Source of the DNA: Lunularia cruciata
Lineage: Eukaryota > Streptophyta > Marchantiopsida > Lunulariales > Lunulariaceae
Length of the DNA: 64,000 bases
Direction of reading: 5' to 3'
Assembly (NCBI GenBank): GCA_948567375.1
Contig: OX419761.1
Coordinates: 26,476,501 to 26,540,500, forward strand
Shown here: in pieces, positions 20,998 to 32,509 of the stretch
How the letters are laid out: each line of letters opens with the position of its first letter
How positions within the stretch are numbered: position 1 is the stretch's first letter
The notes under the pieces: generated by a model
What the model was told of the DNA's origin: nothing
The model's database searches: none
Seen by the model: the letters and a program-made list of their open reading frames with translations, nothing else
Made by a program: the position numbers and the translations under genes

Positions 20998-23900
20998 ATG
21001 GCTGCGCACACAGCGACAGCAGCGCTTTACCATGAGGTAGCAGGAGTAGCATCAAGTCCGCAGGGTAGTTTACCGGGGCATACACCGGTTCTGGCTAGGA
21101 CATTTTCAGTGCAGCAACCATCTCCTCTTAGTACTAGCCCCTCGGTTAGGCAACAGTACAATGGATTGCACCGGTCTAATAGTGCGGACCTCTCCAGCTA
21201 TCAGCGATCAGGTGTTGGAGGTTTATGGGGCATTGGGGACCGAGGGACGAGTCATTCTCGTTCAAGAAAGGAGCGCAAGCGGTCTGGGGATGGACTAGTA
21301 GCTACAGCCATGTTGGGAGGCATGCTAGGTGGGCTTTTCAAGGGTGGAGATCAAGGGGAGACCACGAGACAAGAATATGCTGGACTGGTAAACCAGGCGA
21401 ATGGGCTTGAGCCTCGAATGACTAATCTTTCGGATGACCAGTTGAGAGAAGTTACCACAGCTTTGAAGGCGAGGGCGAAAGGAGGCGAATCATTAGACTC
21501 CCTTCTTCCTGTACGTTAGTCTCTTTCTCTCACTTCCTTTAAACGTCTCAGGAGTGGCAAAAGTTATTCTGTTTTAGCTTCTGGCCAATTTTACTCCTCT
21601 TTATTGATCAATGAATTTTCGTGGTTCAGGAGACCTTTGCAGTCGTTCGAGAGGCTTCTAGAAGAGTTCTTGGTCTCCGTCCTTTCGACGTCCAGTTCAT
21701 TGGTAAATTTCAGTTCATTAAAATCAGTTCATAATTTGAAACTACTGGTCAACAAAAGCAAGCGTCCTGTGAAAGTCAGAAGGAAGCGCAAAGGATCAAA
21801 TATAAACTAAGGCTCTTTCTCCTCAGATATACTCACAGAATTTATACTGGAGAGAGATTTAAATGCTCATCCTAGTTTCAAGTATCATAGCGCTCTGTGG
21901 TAAGAGCGTACGAATGTGTAGCCCTGGACATTGCTGAGTGCCAGTATAGGTTTTGAGAAGGCCGAAAGAATGTTCTGAATAGTCCGCTCACCTGTGTGCA
22001 TCAGTATCTAGTCTAGAGATTATATCGTTTCTTTCTGGAACGTGTATCTTATGTTTGGAAAGTAGACCCTCAGATCTGAATGTAGCAGATGAGTACTTCC
22101 ACATTTTATGCAGTTGCAAGTTTCAGTTTGAAATCGATCTATTTGAGCTCTCTTTCTGGTCTTTCTTGAGACTTTTACTTCCACATAGTGAATCGAACGT
22201 ATGTGTTGAGGTTTGCTCTTTTCTTTCATCCTGCTGCAAGAGAACAGGAGGAATGGTGCTGCACAAAGGACAAATTGCTGAGATGAGGACTGGTGAAGGG
22301 AAGACACTGGTTGCAGTGCTACCAGCATTTTTGAATGCTCTTTCCGGCCAAGGAGTACATGTGGTGACTGTGAATGACTATCTAGCTCGGCGTGATTGTG
22401 AGTGGGTGGGTCAAGTTCATAGGTTCCTCGGTCTCCAAGTCGGCCTGATACAACGTAGGCTTCTCACTGTCATAACTTCCTCTTGCAGTTTTGCTCGCCA
22501 TCACGCTACTTGTTCCCTTTGATTGGGGTCGCCTTTTACATTTCACTTGAATGTGTTTGAATTTTGCAGAAGGAATGAGCTCCCAGGAGAGGCGTGATAA
22601 CTATGGGTGTGATGTAACCTATGTAACTAATAGTGAGCTTGGTTTCGACTTCCTTCGAGACAATCTTGCAACTGTACGTCACTACTCGCAGCATGGGATA
22701 AGTTTTGTGACCTGAGCCCACTACTAGACAGATTCTAACTTGTGCTAGATATCGTTCGACTTCTTTCTCGTCCTTCCTATAGGTCATAGAAACGCACTGC
22801 GTACCATCATTGTTTGTCTGTTCTTCTTACGGATCAAAGAGTAAGAGTACATTAACACAAGACTCAATATGCTCACTAATCCATCTGTCAATGCAGAGCA
22901 AAGATGATCTCGTACTTCGAGGGTTTAATTTCTGCGTAATAGACGAGGTGGACTCCATATTGATCGATGAAGCAAGAACACCGTTGATTATTTCGGGGTC
23001 TGCTGAGAAACCTAGCGAAAGATACTTCAAAGCTGCGAAAATCGCTGGAGTGTTTGCGCGTGACACACATTATACAGTAAGCTTTATATCAGTTGGTGAA
23101 GATTCAAGTTCGCTCTTTCTGTCTGGTGGTTATTAGAGGAGCCGTGGATGCTCTATGCAGGTAGATTCAGTAGATGGTTCAGGACTAGATTCTCACCTAA
23201 ATGAGTAAACATGTAAGGTATCTTTTGGATATACCAAGATAGAGTTTTTTTGTGTCGTACATTCGTAAAAGACAAACCAAGACATGTGTCTGCTACTGTC
23301 AATGCTTCCATCTTAATTGGTGCAGATAAAGGCTCGAGCTTATAGGAACCCTCGTGTTTTGACAGGTTGATGAGAAGCAAAAGTCAGTCCTTTTGACAGA
23401 GCAAGGATACGAGGCTGCAGAGGAGATTCTAGACTGTAAAGATCTCTATGATCCTCGTGAACAGTGGGCATCGTATTTGATCAATGCCATCAAAGCTAAG
23501 GAGCTTTTTCTGAAAGATGTAAATTACATTATTCGGAACAAAGAAGTCATGATTGTAGATGAGTTTACTGGGCGAGTGATGCAGGTAAAATTGACTTAAG
23601 CCTTCCTAGTTGTGTTTATTGCTTCGAGCTCCATAGTATAGGACTCCCATCTACGTCAACGTGAGACACAGAAGAAACTACGTGTCTTAAAATGTGTGAA
23701 TTACTCCAAATTCAAATTCAAATATTATACTAGCACCGATATTTCACGAATTTCTTGAATCTGAAATATTCAATATGCATGCGATGGGATCGTGTACTAC
23801 CATTAGCAGAAAGAAGGTTTGCACCAGCTATAAGATAAGAGAAAACTTCCCAACTAACTCGCTTTTATCACGTGCATCTATCCGAAGGGAAGGAGATGGA

Positions 23901-26900
23901 GCGATGGTCTGCATCAAGCTGTGGAAGCAAAGGAGAAAATGCCCATTCAGAATGAAACGGTTACTCTTGCTTCAATTAGTTACCAGAACTTTTTCTTACA
24001 GGTATGGAGACTCAAGATTTTCTAACTGGTTTACTTCTGTACTTGAATTCTCTTTGTCATGTATAGTCTCTTAGCCCGTCGCACTTATGCACATACTAAC
24101 ATAATTACCTGGATCTTTCAGTATCCCAAGCTGTGTGGCATGACAGGGACTGCAGCTACTGAAGTGGAAGAGTTTGGAAGTATCTACAAGCTGAAAGTTA
24201 CTGTTGTTCCTACAAACAGGTCGATGGTCAGAAAGGTGTGTAGTTTTATGCTTTCATGCGCGTACATTCCCGTATGGCACAGCCAAAGTCAGGAACTGCT
24301 CTGTGCATTAGTAGTTTTAAGATAACATCGTAAACACCTTTCTCTACGAAAACGCCCCCAAAAAGGGTGTTTAAGTAACATAGCTGTAGCAGTTCTGTCA
24401 AAGCACGCTCGTAAGTTATTGTCAATTTTTACGAGTGGTAATGTTTGTTCACAAGACCTTTCTTTCATATTTACAGGATGAGTCAGACGTTGTTTTTAGA
24501 ACAGTCAATGGGAAGTGGCGAGCAGCAGTGGTTGAGATATCAAGGATGCATAAAACGGGTAGACCAGTCTTGGTTGGAACGACCAGCGTTGAACAGAGCG
24601 AGGCTCTTTCCGAACAGTTGCGAGAGGCCAACATTCCTCATCAGGTGGATAATTCTCTCCTTGCTCAGATTAATTGCGCAAAACCTCTGTCCGATGGTGC
24701 TGCTTCTTATAAGCTTTTAGGAGTAAGCCAACAATGGGCGCTAATGACACTGCTGGTTAGTCATGGTGCACATCTGTAGCATACTATGTGATCGTCTACT
24801 TCATCCATGTTTGACAAAACTTCAGATCACAGAGGCCGTAGTGATTCGTATTGACTCTGTCCACAGTACATATTTTCTATTTTGTTCTGTTTCTTAACCA
24901 AGCCATGAGTTGACCATCGGTTGGCATACTTTACAGATAGTCATCTCGGAAATTTATTTATTTTTGAATGTAATCTACTACCTCTATATCACTGTAGATA
25001 TTCGATGCTATATTCTGCTCAATGAATGTATCAATCTTCGCTTCTCCTTTGGATCGATTTTACTTGTGTTTGTTTTCTCCATTCCTCCTTGCTTAGACCT
25101 GCATGTATTCACTTGCTTACATCAGCATGTCTTCGGTTTGCCTGGTTCTTGCATGCAGTTAGTTGCTTCCATCTGCATGTCTCTAGAGGGTTTGCGTCTG
25201 TTTGTTCCTAAGTGGGTTTGGCCCCCCCTTACTGCGAATAGCTCCCATTACTCATATCTCTTACCCGGCCTTTACATGTTGACATTTTCTGGAACATCTT
25301 TGTTAAGGTTGACTTTTTTAGCCTTTGGACGAGTAAGATACTATCTCATGCAAGAGCATCATCTCACTATACGTGTCCATTATCACAATTTGACGGTGGA
25401 TGGCTCGTGGATGTAGGTATTGAATGCGAAGCCTGAAAACGTTGAAAGAGAAGCAGAAATCGTAGCTCAGAGTGGCCGAGTTGGTGCAGTTACTATAGCA
25501 ACAAATATGGCTGGTCGAGGAACTGATATCATCTTGGGAGGAAATGCGGACTTCATGGCGAAACTTAAGCTACGAGAGTTGCTTATGCCGAAGTACGTGA
25601 CTTCTTCTATCCATGTTGGTTTCAATTTCATCGTTTGAATTCTCCCGCATCTCTTGTTTCTTTTGGTTCCTCATACATGTGTCTTCGATCTGGTTTCACA
25701 GGGTGGTTCGTCTTAGTGACGACGAGATTCCGTTCCAGAAGAATCAAAAGTTGCCCCCAAGGAAGACATGGAAGGTAGCCAAGTAACCCTTGTGGACTTT
25801 AAGGCCTTGAACAGACAGATTTTCTGAGACAAGGGCTTAGGTCTCTAGAATGATCGACTAATTATCGGTATGTATTCAGGTTACTGCGAGTCTCTTTCCA
25901 TGTGAACTGTCAGAAAGCACTATTGCTTTGGCTGATAGAGCCGTCGAAGTTGCTGTGAAAGCTTGGGGAGAGAAATCATTGGCGGAACTTGAAGCCGAGG
26001 ATCGCCTATCCTACGCTTCTGAAAAGGTCAGAAGGTTGATTATTATACGATTTACGAAATAATGTAGTAGTGAATTCAAAGACTTTATTTTATTACAGAA
26101 TGCTTTGTCACGTTTATCGTGTGATGAGGACGCTTGAGGGTTGCTGATGGCGTCACAGGCGCCTTCTAGTACAACGTGAAAGATGAAGTTTCAAATAAAT
26201 GTTTTTACAGGAGTACGGAGCAATAAATAATAAGCGAGCGAGCTTTGTGGATACAGAATGTCGCTGATGAGATACGAATGTTTGTACAGGGCCCGACTGA
26301 AGATGCTGTTATCCTTGCTCTTCGAGAAACGCTTCAATTTATAACTTCGGAGTTCAAGGCGTATACGGAGGAGGAAAAGAAACAAGTAGGTCTTTTGCTG
26401 TCTTTAGCACTCCTCTAGTTAATCCTTGTAAAGATTTAAATTCGGAGTAATGAACTAAATCTTGTATATTTTATGTCTTTTAGGTGGTCGCCAGCGGAGG
26501 ACTGCACGTTGTTGGTACAGAGCGCCATGAATCACGCCGTATAGACAATCAGGTAAATGCCCATGAAGAGTTGCAACCAGCACCTACCTTGTGAAATTTG
26601 TGTTGTGTTGATTATCCACCAAGTTTTGTATGTCATCTATTGTTGACTGGGGAGTGCTTCAGCTGTGTTCACCGTAACTTTTGGCTCTTTGAGTTTTCAG
26701 GAACGATCGAAAAGGTGACACTACACTAAGATGTTCCAAGAAGTGAGGTCCAAAATCTATAGGGTCACACTGTAATGAGAAACAGTTACTGAGGTTGGTT
26801 TTGATCTTTACTTGGTCAAAGACGGGAATGTTAATCAGGTGTTTTGTGTATTAATACCACTCTCCCGTATCTCCAGCTTCGTGGTCGCAGTGGTAGACAG

Positions 26901-28711
26901 GGGGATCCCGGAAGTTCAAGGTTCTTCCTGAGTCTAGAGGACAATATTTTCCGGATCTTTGGAGGAGATCGAATTCAGGTACTCTCAATTGGTAAATGTA
27001 TAGAAAGTGGTGAGGAACGTCGATGGAATGAATCCGCAACTCTTTCACAGCTTTATCGAAGTCTAGTCTATCTGGTTGCTATGTGGTCTGAGTTCCTTCT
27101 GGATTAAGCTCATGGGGCATTCAAGATTGTTCAATGCTAATGACATGTCATCTATGACTTCTCTGGGGGTCTTCCCCTGGTAGTGATATTGGCAGCGTTA
27201 ATTTTGTTTCTGTTGCATGATCCAGGGCTTGATGAAGGCTTTCAGAGTGGAAGATCTACCTATTGAGTCGAAAATGCTCACCAAGGCACTAGATGAAGCT
27301 CAAAAGAAAGTGGAGAACTACTTCTTTGATATTAGGAAGCAGCTTTTTGAATATGACGAAGTTTTAAATAGCCAGAGGGACCGTGTTTACAGTGAACGAA
27401 GGCGCGCTCTAGAGTCAAAGGATCTACAGGGTCTGATGCTTGAGTACTCCGAGCTGACAATGGACGACATTTTGGAGGTCAGTTTGGTAGTGTTCTGTGT
27501 GGGCGGAAGTGTAGGCAAATGCACTCAGGAATGCGAGGGTATGCTAATGTTTTGCTGGAGAGAAAACACTTACCTGGTTTGCTTGGAATTTGGCAGGCGA
27601 ACGTGGATTCTGCACTACCAAAAGGAGAGTGGAACTTGGAATCTCTGGTTGCCAAAGTGAAACAGTACGTTTTCTGTAGCTTGTAGTGCTCTCTTGCATG
27701 TTTCATTCACTTTGGACACTGCTCCATCAACCAATTCTCACTTTGCCTTTGTGTTTGGTGCTTGCGGAAATCAGATACTGTGCACTTTTAGACGATTTGA
27801 CTCCAGAGTTGTTGATGGAGAAGTGCCCAACTTATGATAGTTTGGGTGATTACCTGCGTAAGCGTGGTCGTGACGCTTATTTGCAGAAGAAGGTAAGACG
27901 TCGTTTTTTAGCCATATATTTACTCTCTGGTGCTCATCAAGGTCCATTCAGTTGTTTGCTTCCACAAATTGTCGTTCTTGATTTTTTTGCTACTTTGGGC
28001 TCCTCCTGAGAAAATCATGCATGGCTTTAAGATTAGATTAAGTAGGGACGGTAATAGTAGTTTTGGTAACCGGACATTGTCAATAACTGACTTTTGAAAG
28101 GGGAAGGCTGGATATGAGCTGTAAGCTACGGTGCGCTTTCGGATTAAGAAGTGGACTTTGATGAACCTTAAATGTATCAGGCGGAGGTGGAGAAAAAGGT
28201 ACCAGGCCTCATGCAGGAGGCCGAACGTTATTTTGTGCTGACTCAGACAGACAACCTCTGGAAGGAACATTTACAAGCATTGAAATTTGTGCAACAAGCC
28301 GTGGGACTTCGAGGCTATGCTCAGAGGGATCCGCTTATCGAGTATAAGTTGGAAGGTTACAACCTTTTCTTGGAGATGATGGCACAGATTCGACGGAATG
28401 TTATTTATTCCGTATATCAGGTTTATCTTCTACGTCCAGATTGAGAGTTCCTCCCTAATCTACTTCGCCACTGTTTACTGATCTATTCGACTTCCTTAGG
28501 CCCGTGTATTCTAGCGATCATCACACTGCTCCACTTACTGTCTTTTTTCTTGGTGCAGTTTCAACCTGTAATGGTTGAAGGATCAGGTCCTGGCGGTTCT
28601 TCAAAAGAAGGAAAAGGCAAAGGTGGGAACGGATCTATAGCTGAAACAACCAAAGGAGGAAAGCCGACGGAGAATGCTACAAACCCTGCAACAATCAAAG
28701 GAAGACTTTAG
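20998..28711 (+). CDS. SECA1: Chloroplast preprotein translocase ATPase SecA1 (20 exons)
   Basis: Motor ATPase that pushes unfolded proteins through the thylakoid SecYE channel. Exons by GT-AG borders: 20998-21510, 21630-21702, 22248-22454, 22570-22673, 22897-23076, 23366-23584, 23888-24001, 24122-24235, 24477-24644, 25417-25592, 25702-25774, 25880-26026, 26290-26385, 26484-26552, 26877-26978, 27226-27477, 27597-27664, 27775-27892, 28181-28420, 28559-28711. They sum to 3186 bp, 1061 residues plus stop. A Ser/Thr/Arg-rich N-terminal ~100 residues looks like a transit peptide. Walker A MRTGEGKT lies at ~208-215 and Walker B VIDEVDS at ~313-319. The preprotein cross-linking domain, [26 protein letters not shown] and the scaffold/wing regions follow in family order. 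The C-terminal zinc tail of bacterial SecA is absent, as in plants. All splice phases agree, so the gene appears intact. I cannot see where transcription starts. Confidence 0.95.
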
Positions 28712-29376
28712 ATCCGCCCTAATATTGGATCTTTCTTTTAGCAAATAATACCACCCTTATTCTTTAGCATAACCGATCCTAGATCAGCAAGGGTATGCTA
28801 CGGCTTTTAAATATGAAAAGAGGTCTGTAATTGAGTAGTTTTATTAAGAGTATCTGCGGTGTTTTGTCCCTCTGACCAATCACTGCATGTACATTGTAGG
28901 TGGGCTCAAACGAACATCAATGTGCACATGCGCCCAACTAGACTTAGGGACTAGAAGAATCCTGTAGGGATCGTCTTGTAATTTTTACCGATATAAATGT
29001 TCATTATATTCATTCCAAGTTCAAGAGGTAAGATTTTGCTTGTTGAAGCAGCTTGCCTCAAAGGAAGTTTATGCATTATATTCGTTCCATATTTAAGAAC
29101 TAAGATTGTTTTGTTGAAGCAGCTTACCTCAAAGGAGATTTCTGATGATTTAATCAAGTTATGCAAAATATGCTTTTAAATTGATAATCTTTCAAAATTG
29201 GTAAAAATAGATTTTAACGCCTTTATTTGACTTTTTATGTGCGTTGAGAGTCTTATTTTTATCTTAAAGGAAAAGTGGACAAGAGACGTCCTTCTTATCG
29301 ATTTAAATTTAAATGGTTATTTAAGAATCAAAATTGGTCAAGGACCCACAATCCAGGTCTTTTGTTTTTTGCGTCA

Positions 29377-29595
29377 GAAAAGAAAAACTAGAAGATATTA
29401 AATAATTATTTAATATATTCTAGTTTTTTCTAATATATTTATGTATTAATATATTTAAAAATTATTTTTTCTTAAATATATATAAACAAGTAAAAGATTA
29501 AAAAATGACAAATGAAAATGATATTTATATTCATTTTTTATTTAATATATTCACCCTAAATATCATTTTCACTTTTTAATCTTTTACTTGTTTAT
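29377..29595. repeat. Two adjacent fold-back (inverted) repeats
   Basis: First hairpin: AGAAAAACTAGAAGATATTAAAT (29,381-29,403 region) against its near reverse complement ending at 29,431, with almost no loop. Second: 29,482-29,527 (ATAAACAAGTAAAAGATTAA...) against 29,557-29,595, arms ~39 bp with a 7-bp extra block in the left arm and a ~30-bp loop. They look like MITE or fold-back debris. No target duplication was identified. Confidence 0.75.
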
Positions 29596-30283
29596 TATAT
29601 TTATATGTCTTCCCATCCTTCATTTGTTCTATGTGGTCGCTTTTTTCGTTTATATTTATATGTATAATTTCCTACCCTTGTGCGAAGCATTGCAGCAATG
29701 GGCCATCTACACAACGGAACACGATCTCTACCGAACCCCACAGCCCTATCGCTTTCCGAAGTTATTAGAGAACCATCCCCTTCTATCAAACCAGTCAAAT
29801 AAGCCTCAAGCTTATCGTTTGATGTTTTAAATTTAACATAATTATTTTAGTTATATATAAATGAATAATACATATAATAATTAATAAAGATATTTGAATA
29901 TGTTTTAATTCTTGATTTTATAATTTTATTATAAATCAATTATTATGGGATTGAAATTTAAAATATTAAAAAATCAAACTTTTTTCAGATTTTGATTTCC
30001 CTGATTGATTTTGATTTTTAGACTTGATGTATATCTTTAAAATTGAACCAAATAAATATTAATGCATACTAAAATGAACTAAGAAAAAAATAATTTTGTT
30101 TTAAAATAATAATCTTTAGAATTACGACAAACTTAAAAGAAATTTCCTCTTTATACTTATAAGAAGTAACCACATGAATTGAATGTTTTTCACTAAACCT
30201 CTCATCGATATTTAAATACTACTGTACAGACTTTACTTGAGTGTAGTTACAAAGCTCCTCACTATCAAACGTTGATTCTCCGC

Positions 30284-30550
30284 CCCATTGTTCACGCAAT
30301 TCGAAAAGCTCATTTCTTTTTGTCCTATAAGTGGAAAAGAGAATTACAAATAGTCAGAAAGATAAACAGAAAAAAAACAGATCCAATTCACTTTTACTCA
30401 AGAAAAAATAAAATACTTCTCAAACCATTGTTCACGTTATTCTAAAACCTCATTTTTTCTTGTTCTACAAGTGGGAAAAAGAATTAAAAATAGTCAGGGA
30501 AAAAAATTCCAATTCACTTCTACTCATGAAAAAATAAAATACTTGTCAGA
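30284..30550. repeat. ~140-bp imperfect tandem duplication
   Basis: Two units begin CCCCATTGTTCACGC (30,284) and ACCATTGTTCACGTT (30,423). Both run through an AAGTGGxAAA...AATAGTCAG block and end with AAAAAATAAAATACTT. It lies just downstream of the PLATZ-like gene. Confidence 0.8.
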
Positions 30551-30652
30551 GTAACAAAAGGCTTCACAATCATCTTATATATAAATCTAGGTAAAAGGTC
30601 TACCTTTTTCTCTTCTTCAATCTATATAAGGTCATAATATGGAATAGAAAAC

Positions 30653-32509
30653 TTACAAGTAATTGCCTTGGAAGCCTGGTTGCTCCGTCTTGGATCTCCT
30701 GGACATGTTAGATACATTGTTCTCTGATTCACCCTCGTGAGTTTGAGTTTCATGATCTTGACTAGGTTTAAGATAAAGCACAGATTTAACGTGAGGCATT
30801 TCGCTATGTTCACACTCACTATTATCATCAGCAAGGCCATTGATAGTATATGGCTCTACAATAGTATGAGAAATTTGATCTTCCTGAGTATGCGGTCTAC
30901 ACCTAATTCTATTCTCAAGTTTAAATCTTATGTATGGCAAATTATCAGAATTCAGAATACGACCTCGTACTGATCCCCATCGATCTTTGAGTCCTTCCTC
31001 AACAGTTTCATCATCCGATGTCTCTTGTGGTTTCCAGCAAATCCGAGCAGGTCTGACATTCTGATCATTTGATGATGTTCGTGTACTTGATTTGATAGCT
31101 GTCGGGAGCTTCTTTTCTGTACACGGGTTAGAATCAATGGATGAACTTACCGGATTATCTTCCTTAAGAGAATCTTTGACGTTGGTACCGTAACTTGACA
31201 TTTTCTTACTCGTCCTCATGTTGTCATTGTTGTCATTGGAGTGATGTCTTTCTCCGAGAAGAGTTTGACCGGGACGAAGTCCAGAATGTGCAAGTTCTTT
31301 CTCATTCAATGGTGAAAGATCAAATTTCTCCCAACTGCTTCTTTCTTCTTGATTCGTTGGAGAAAGATTTTTCATATGAGGAATCTGCTTCTTGGAAACA
31401 CTAAAAATCCTGGAAAGCCGGCTACGCCACCCTGTGGTAGACGATGCAGTCGATCCCGATGAACAAGGAGACGTAGGAACTTCTGTCACTGGAATGATAC
31501 AACGTGGAGTTTCTTGATCATATTTGATGCTGGTACGTCTGCAAGACAGTGACTTCGAAAGTTGCCTCGTCTGAATGTTGTCAGTTGCCACTGGATTGGA
31601 ATTCATGCATCTATAACCAGTGAGTTGTGGAGACGAAATAACCTTGTGGCTTGGATATGCACACTGAATTGAACAAAACTTGTATTTCTGATAATCCTTG
31701 TTGTTTGCGAGTCTCATACACTCGTAACATAAAATTTGATGAGGACTTCCTTCCCAGACGACTTGCCTAAAGCTTCTGAGTTTCACATAGGTGGATTCGT
31801 CACTGGTATTTGTGAGCCTATTGACACAGGAAATGTTGAGTAGTGGATCGATATCCCGCACCTTGATCACGGGTCCTCCTCCATCTGAGACCTTCTGGAC
31901 TTTCAGAACTTTGTGTTTCAAGTGCTGATCCATGACCCTTGGAAGACAAAGGACACCTTCTTCGGGACAATCAACGCAAAAGTATCGCCTTCGGTGCGCT
32001 TTGACCGGTTTTCCATCAACTTTTTTTTTCTTGAAGCAATTCAATGGACAATCCGTCAGATACTCTTCCGAATCAAGAAATGCCGAGAGCCATGAGACCT
32101 CTCGTTGGAATTCAAGTCTGATGGCGATCGGTTCTGCAACATCAACCGAACCCCGGAAGCAAAGCATGGCGTGAATTCGACAAGTCTCTTGTGAAACTAT
32201 TGGCTGCTCCAGATCACTAGCCTGGGAACAACGATGAATGAGATGAAGAGTCTTTGAACAACGAGGAAGAGTTAGAAAAAAAAGGTGGTGATGGACAGCT
32301 AAGAAGATGAGATTGGGGAAGTGTTCAATTTCAGAGGTGTAGTCCACTCTATATGCAAACAACGCGCAAGATAATATCCACATCGATCGCTCACTGATGT
32401 TTGCAGGAATCCTCTGATAAACGGTAATGTGGAACTTTTGAAATTTTGAGCTTACCTCCAAGTTGAACCGCGCTCCTTTTTGGAGTCTATTAACGGACGA
32501 GCTCTTCAT
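30653..32509 (-). CDS. PLATZ-type zinc-binding protein, long C-terminal tail (2 exons visible)
   Basis: PLATZ proteins are plant-specific zinc-dependent DNA-binding repressors of the nucleus. The proposed model has exon 1 at 32456-32509 (ATG AAG AGC..., donor GAG|GTAAGC) and exon 2 at 32221-30653 (acceptor CCCAG|GCT, pyrimidine tract before it), giving 540 residues. The in-frame intron has no stop, so retention is possible. The PLATZ-like region spans ~60-210: SWLSAFL, then Cys/His ligands (TDCPLNC, YFCVDCPEEGVLCL, QHLKHKVLKVQKV) and a second cluster CYECMR...KFCSIQC. The remaining ~330 residues are Ser/Thr/charged and show no domain. The fold is recognisable but diverged from typical PLATZ (RYVY replaced, extra KKKKVDGK insert). 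A strong donor (CTT|GTAAGT) lies at the last codon, so more 3' exons may exist. Confidence 0.75.
   Translation of the reverse strand: MKSSSVNRLQKGARFNLEVSSKFQKFHITVYQRIPANISERSMWILSCALFAYRVDYTSEIEHFPNLIFLAVHHHLFFLTLPRCSKTLHLIHRCSQASDLEQPIVSQETCRIHAMLCFRGSVDVAEPIAIRLEFQREVSWLSAFLDSEEYLTDCPLNCFKKKKVDGKPVKAHRRRYFCVDCPEEGVLCLPRVMDQHLKHKVLKVQKVSDGGGPVIKVRDIDPLLNISCVNRLTNTSDESTYVKLRSFRQVVWEGSPHQILCYECMRLANNKDYQKYKFCSIQCAYPSHKVISSPQLTGYRCMNSNPVATDNIQTRQLSKSLSCRRTSIKYDQETPRCIIPVTEVPTSPCSSGSTASSTTGWRSRLSRIFSVSKKQIPHMKNLSPTNQEERSSWEKFDLSPLNEKELAHSGLRPGQTLLGERHHSNDNNDNMRTSKKMSSYGTNVKDSLKEDNPVSSSIDSNPCTEKKLPTAIKSSTRTSSNDQNVRPARICWKPQETSDDETVEEGLKDRWGSVRGRILNSDNLPYIRFKLENRIRCRPHTQEDQISHTIVEPYTINGLADDNSECEHSEMPHVKSVLYLKPSQDHETQTHEGESENNVSNMSRRSKTEQPGFQGNYL

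Larger units (their letters stand above)
28712..30652. other. AT-rich intergenic region without recognised genes
   Basis: Contains a ~75-bp imperfect tandem repeat (28,997-29,066 and 29,071-29,145, GTTGAAGCAGCTTGCCTCAAAGG), fold-back repeats (29,377-29,595), a short stretch (29,605-29,650) matching the 3' end of the second non-LTR family, and a tandem duplication (30,284-30,550). It is the shared 3' flank of the convergent SecA and PLATZ-like genes. Confidence 0.7.

Noticed and set aside
21885-21960. tRNA-like text (GCTCTGTGGTAAGAGC) in SecA1 intron 2
   Set aside because: Only a D-arm-like hairpin is present. The T-arm and acceptor pairing are missing.
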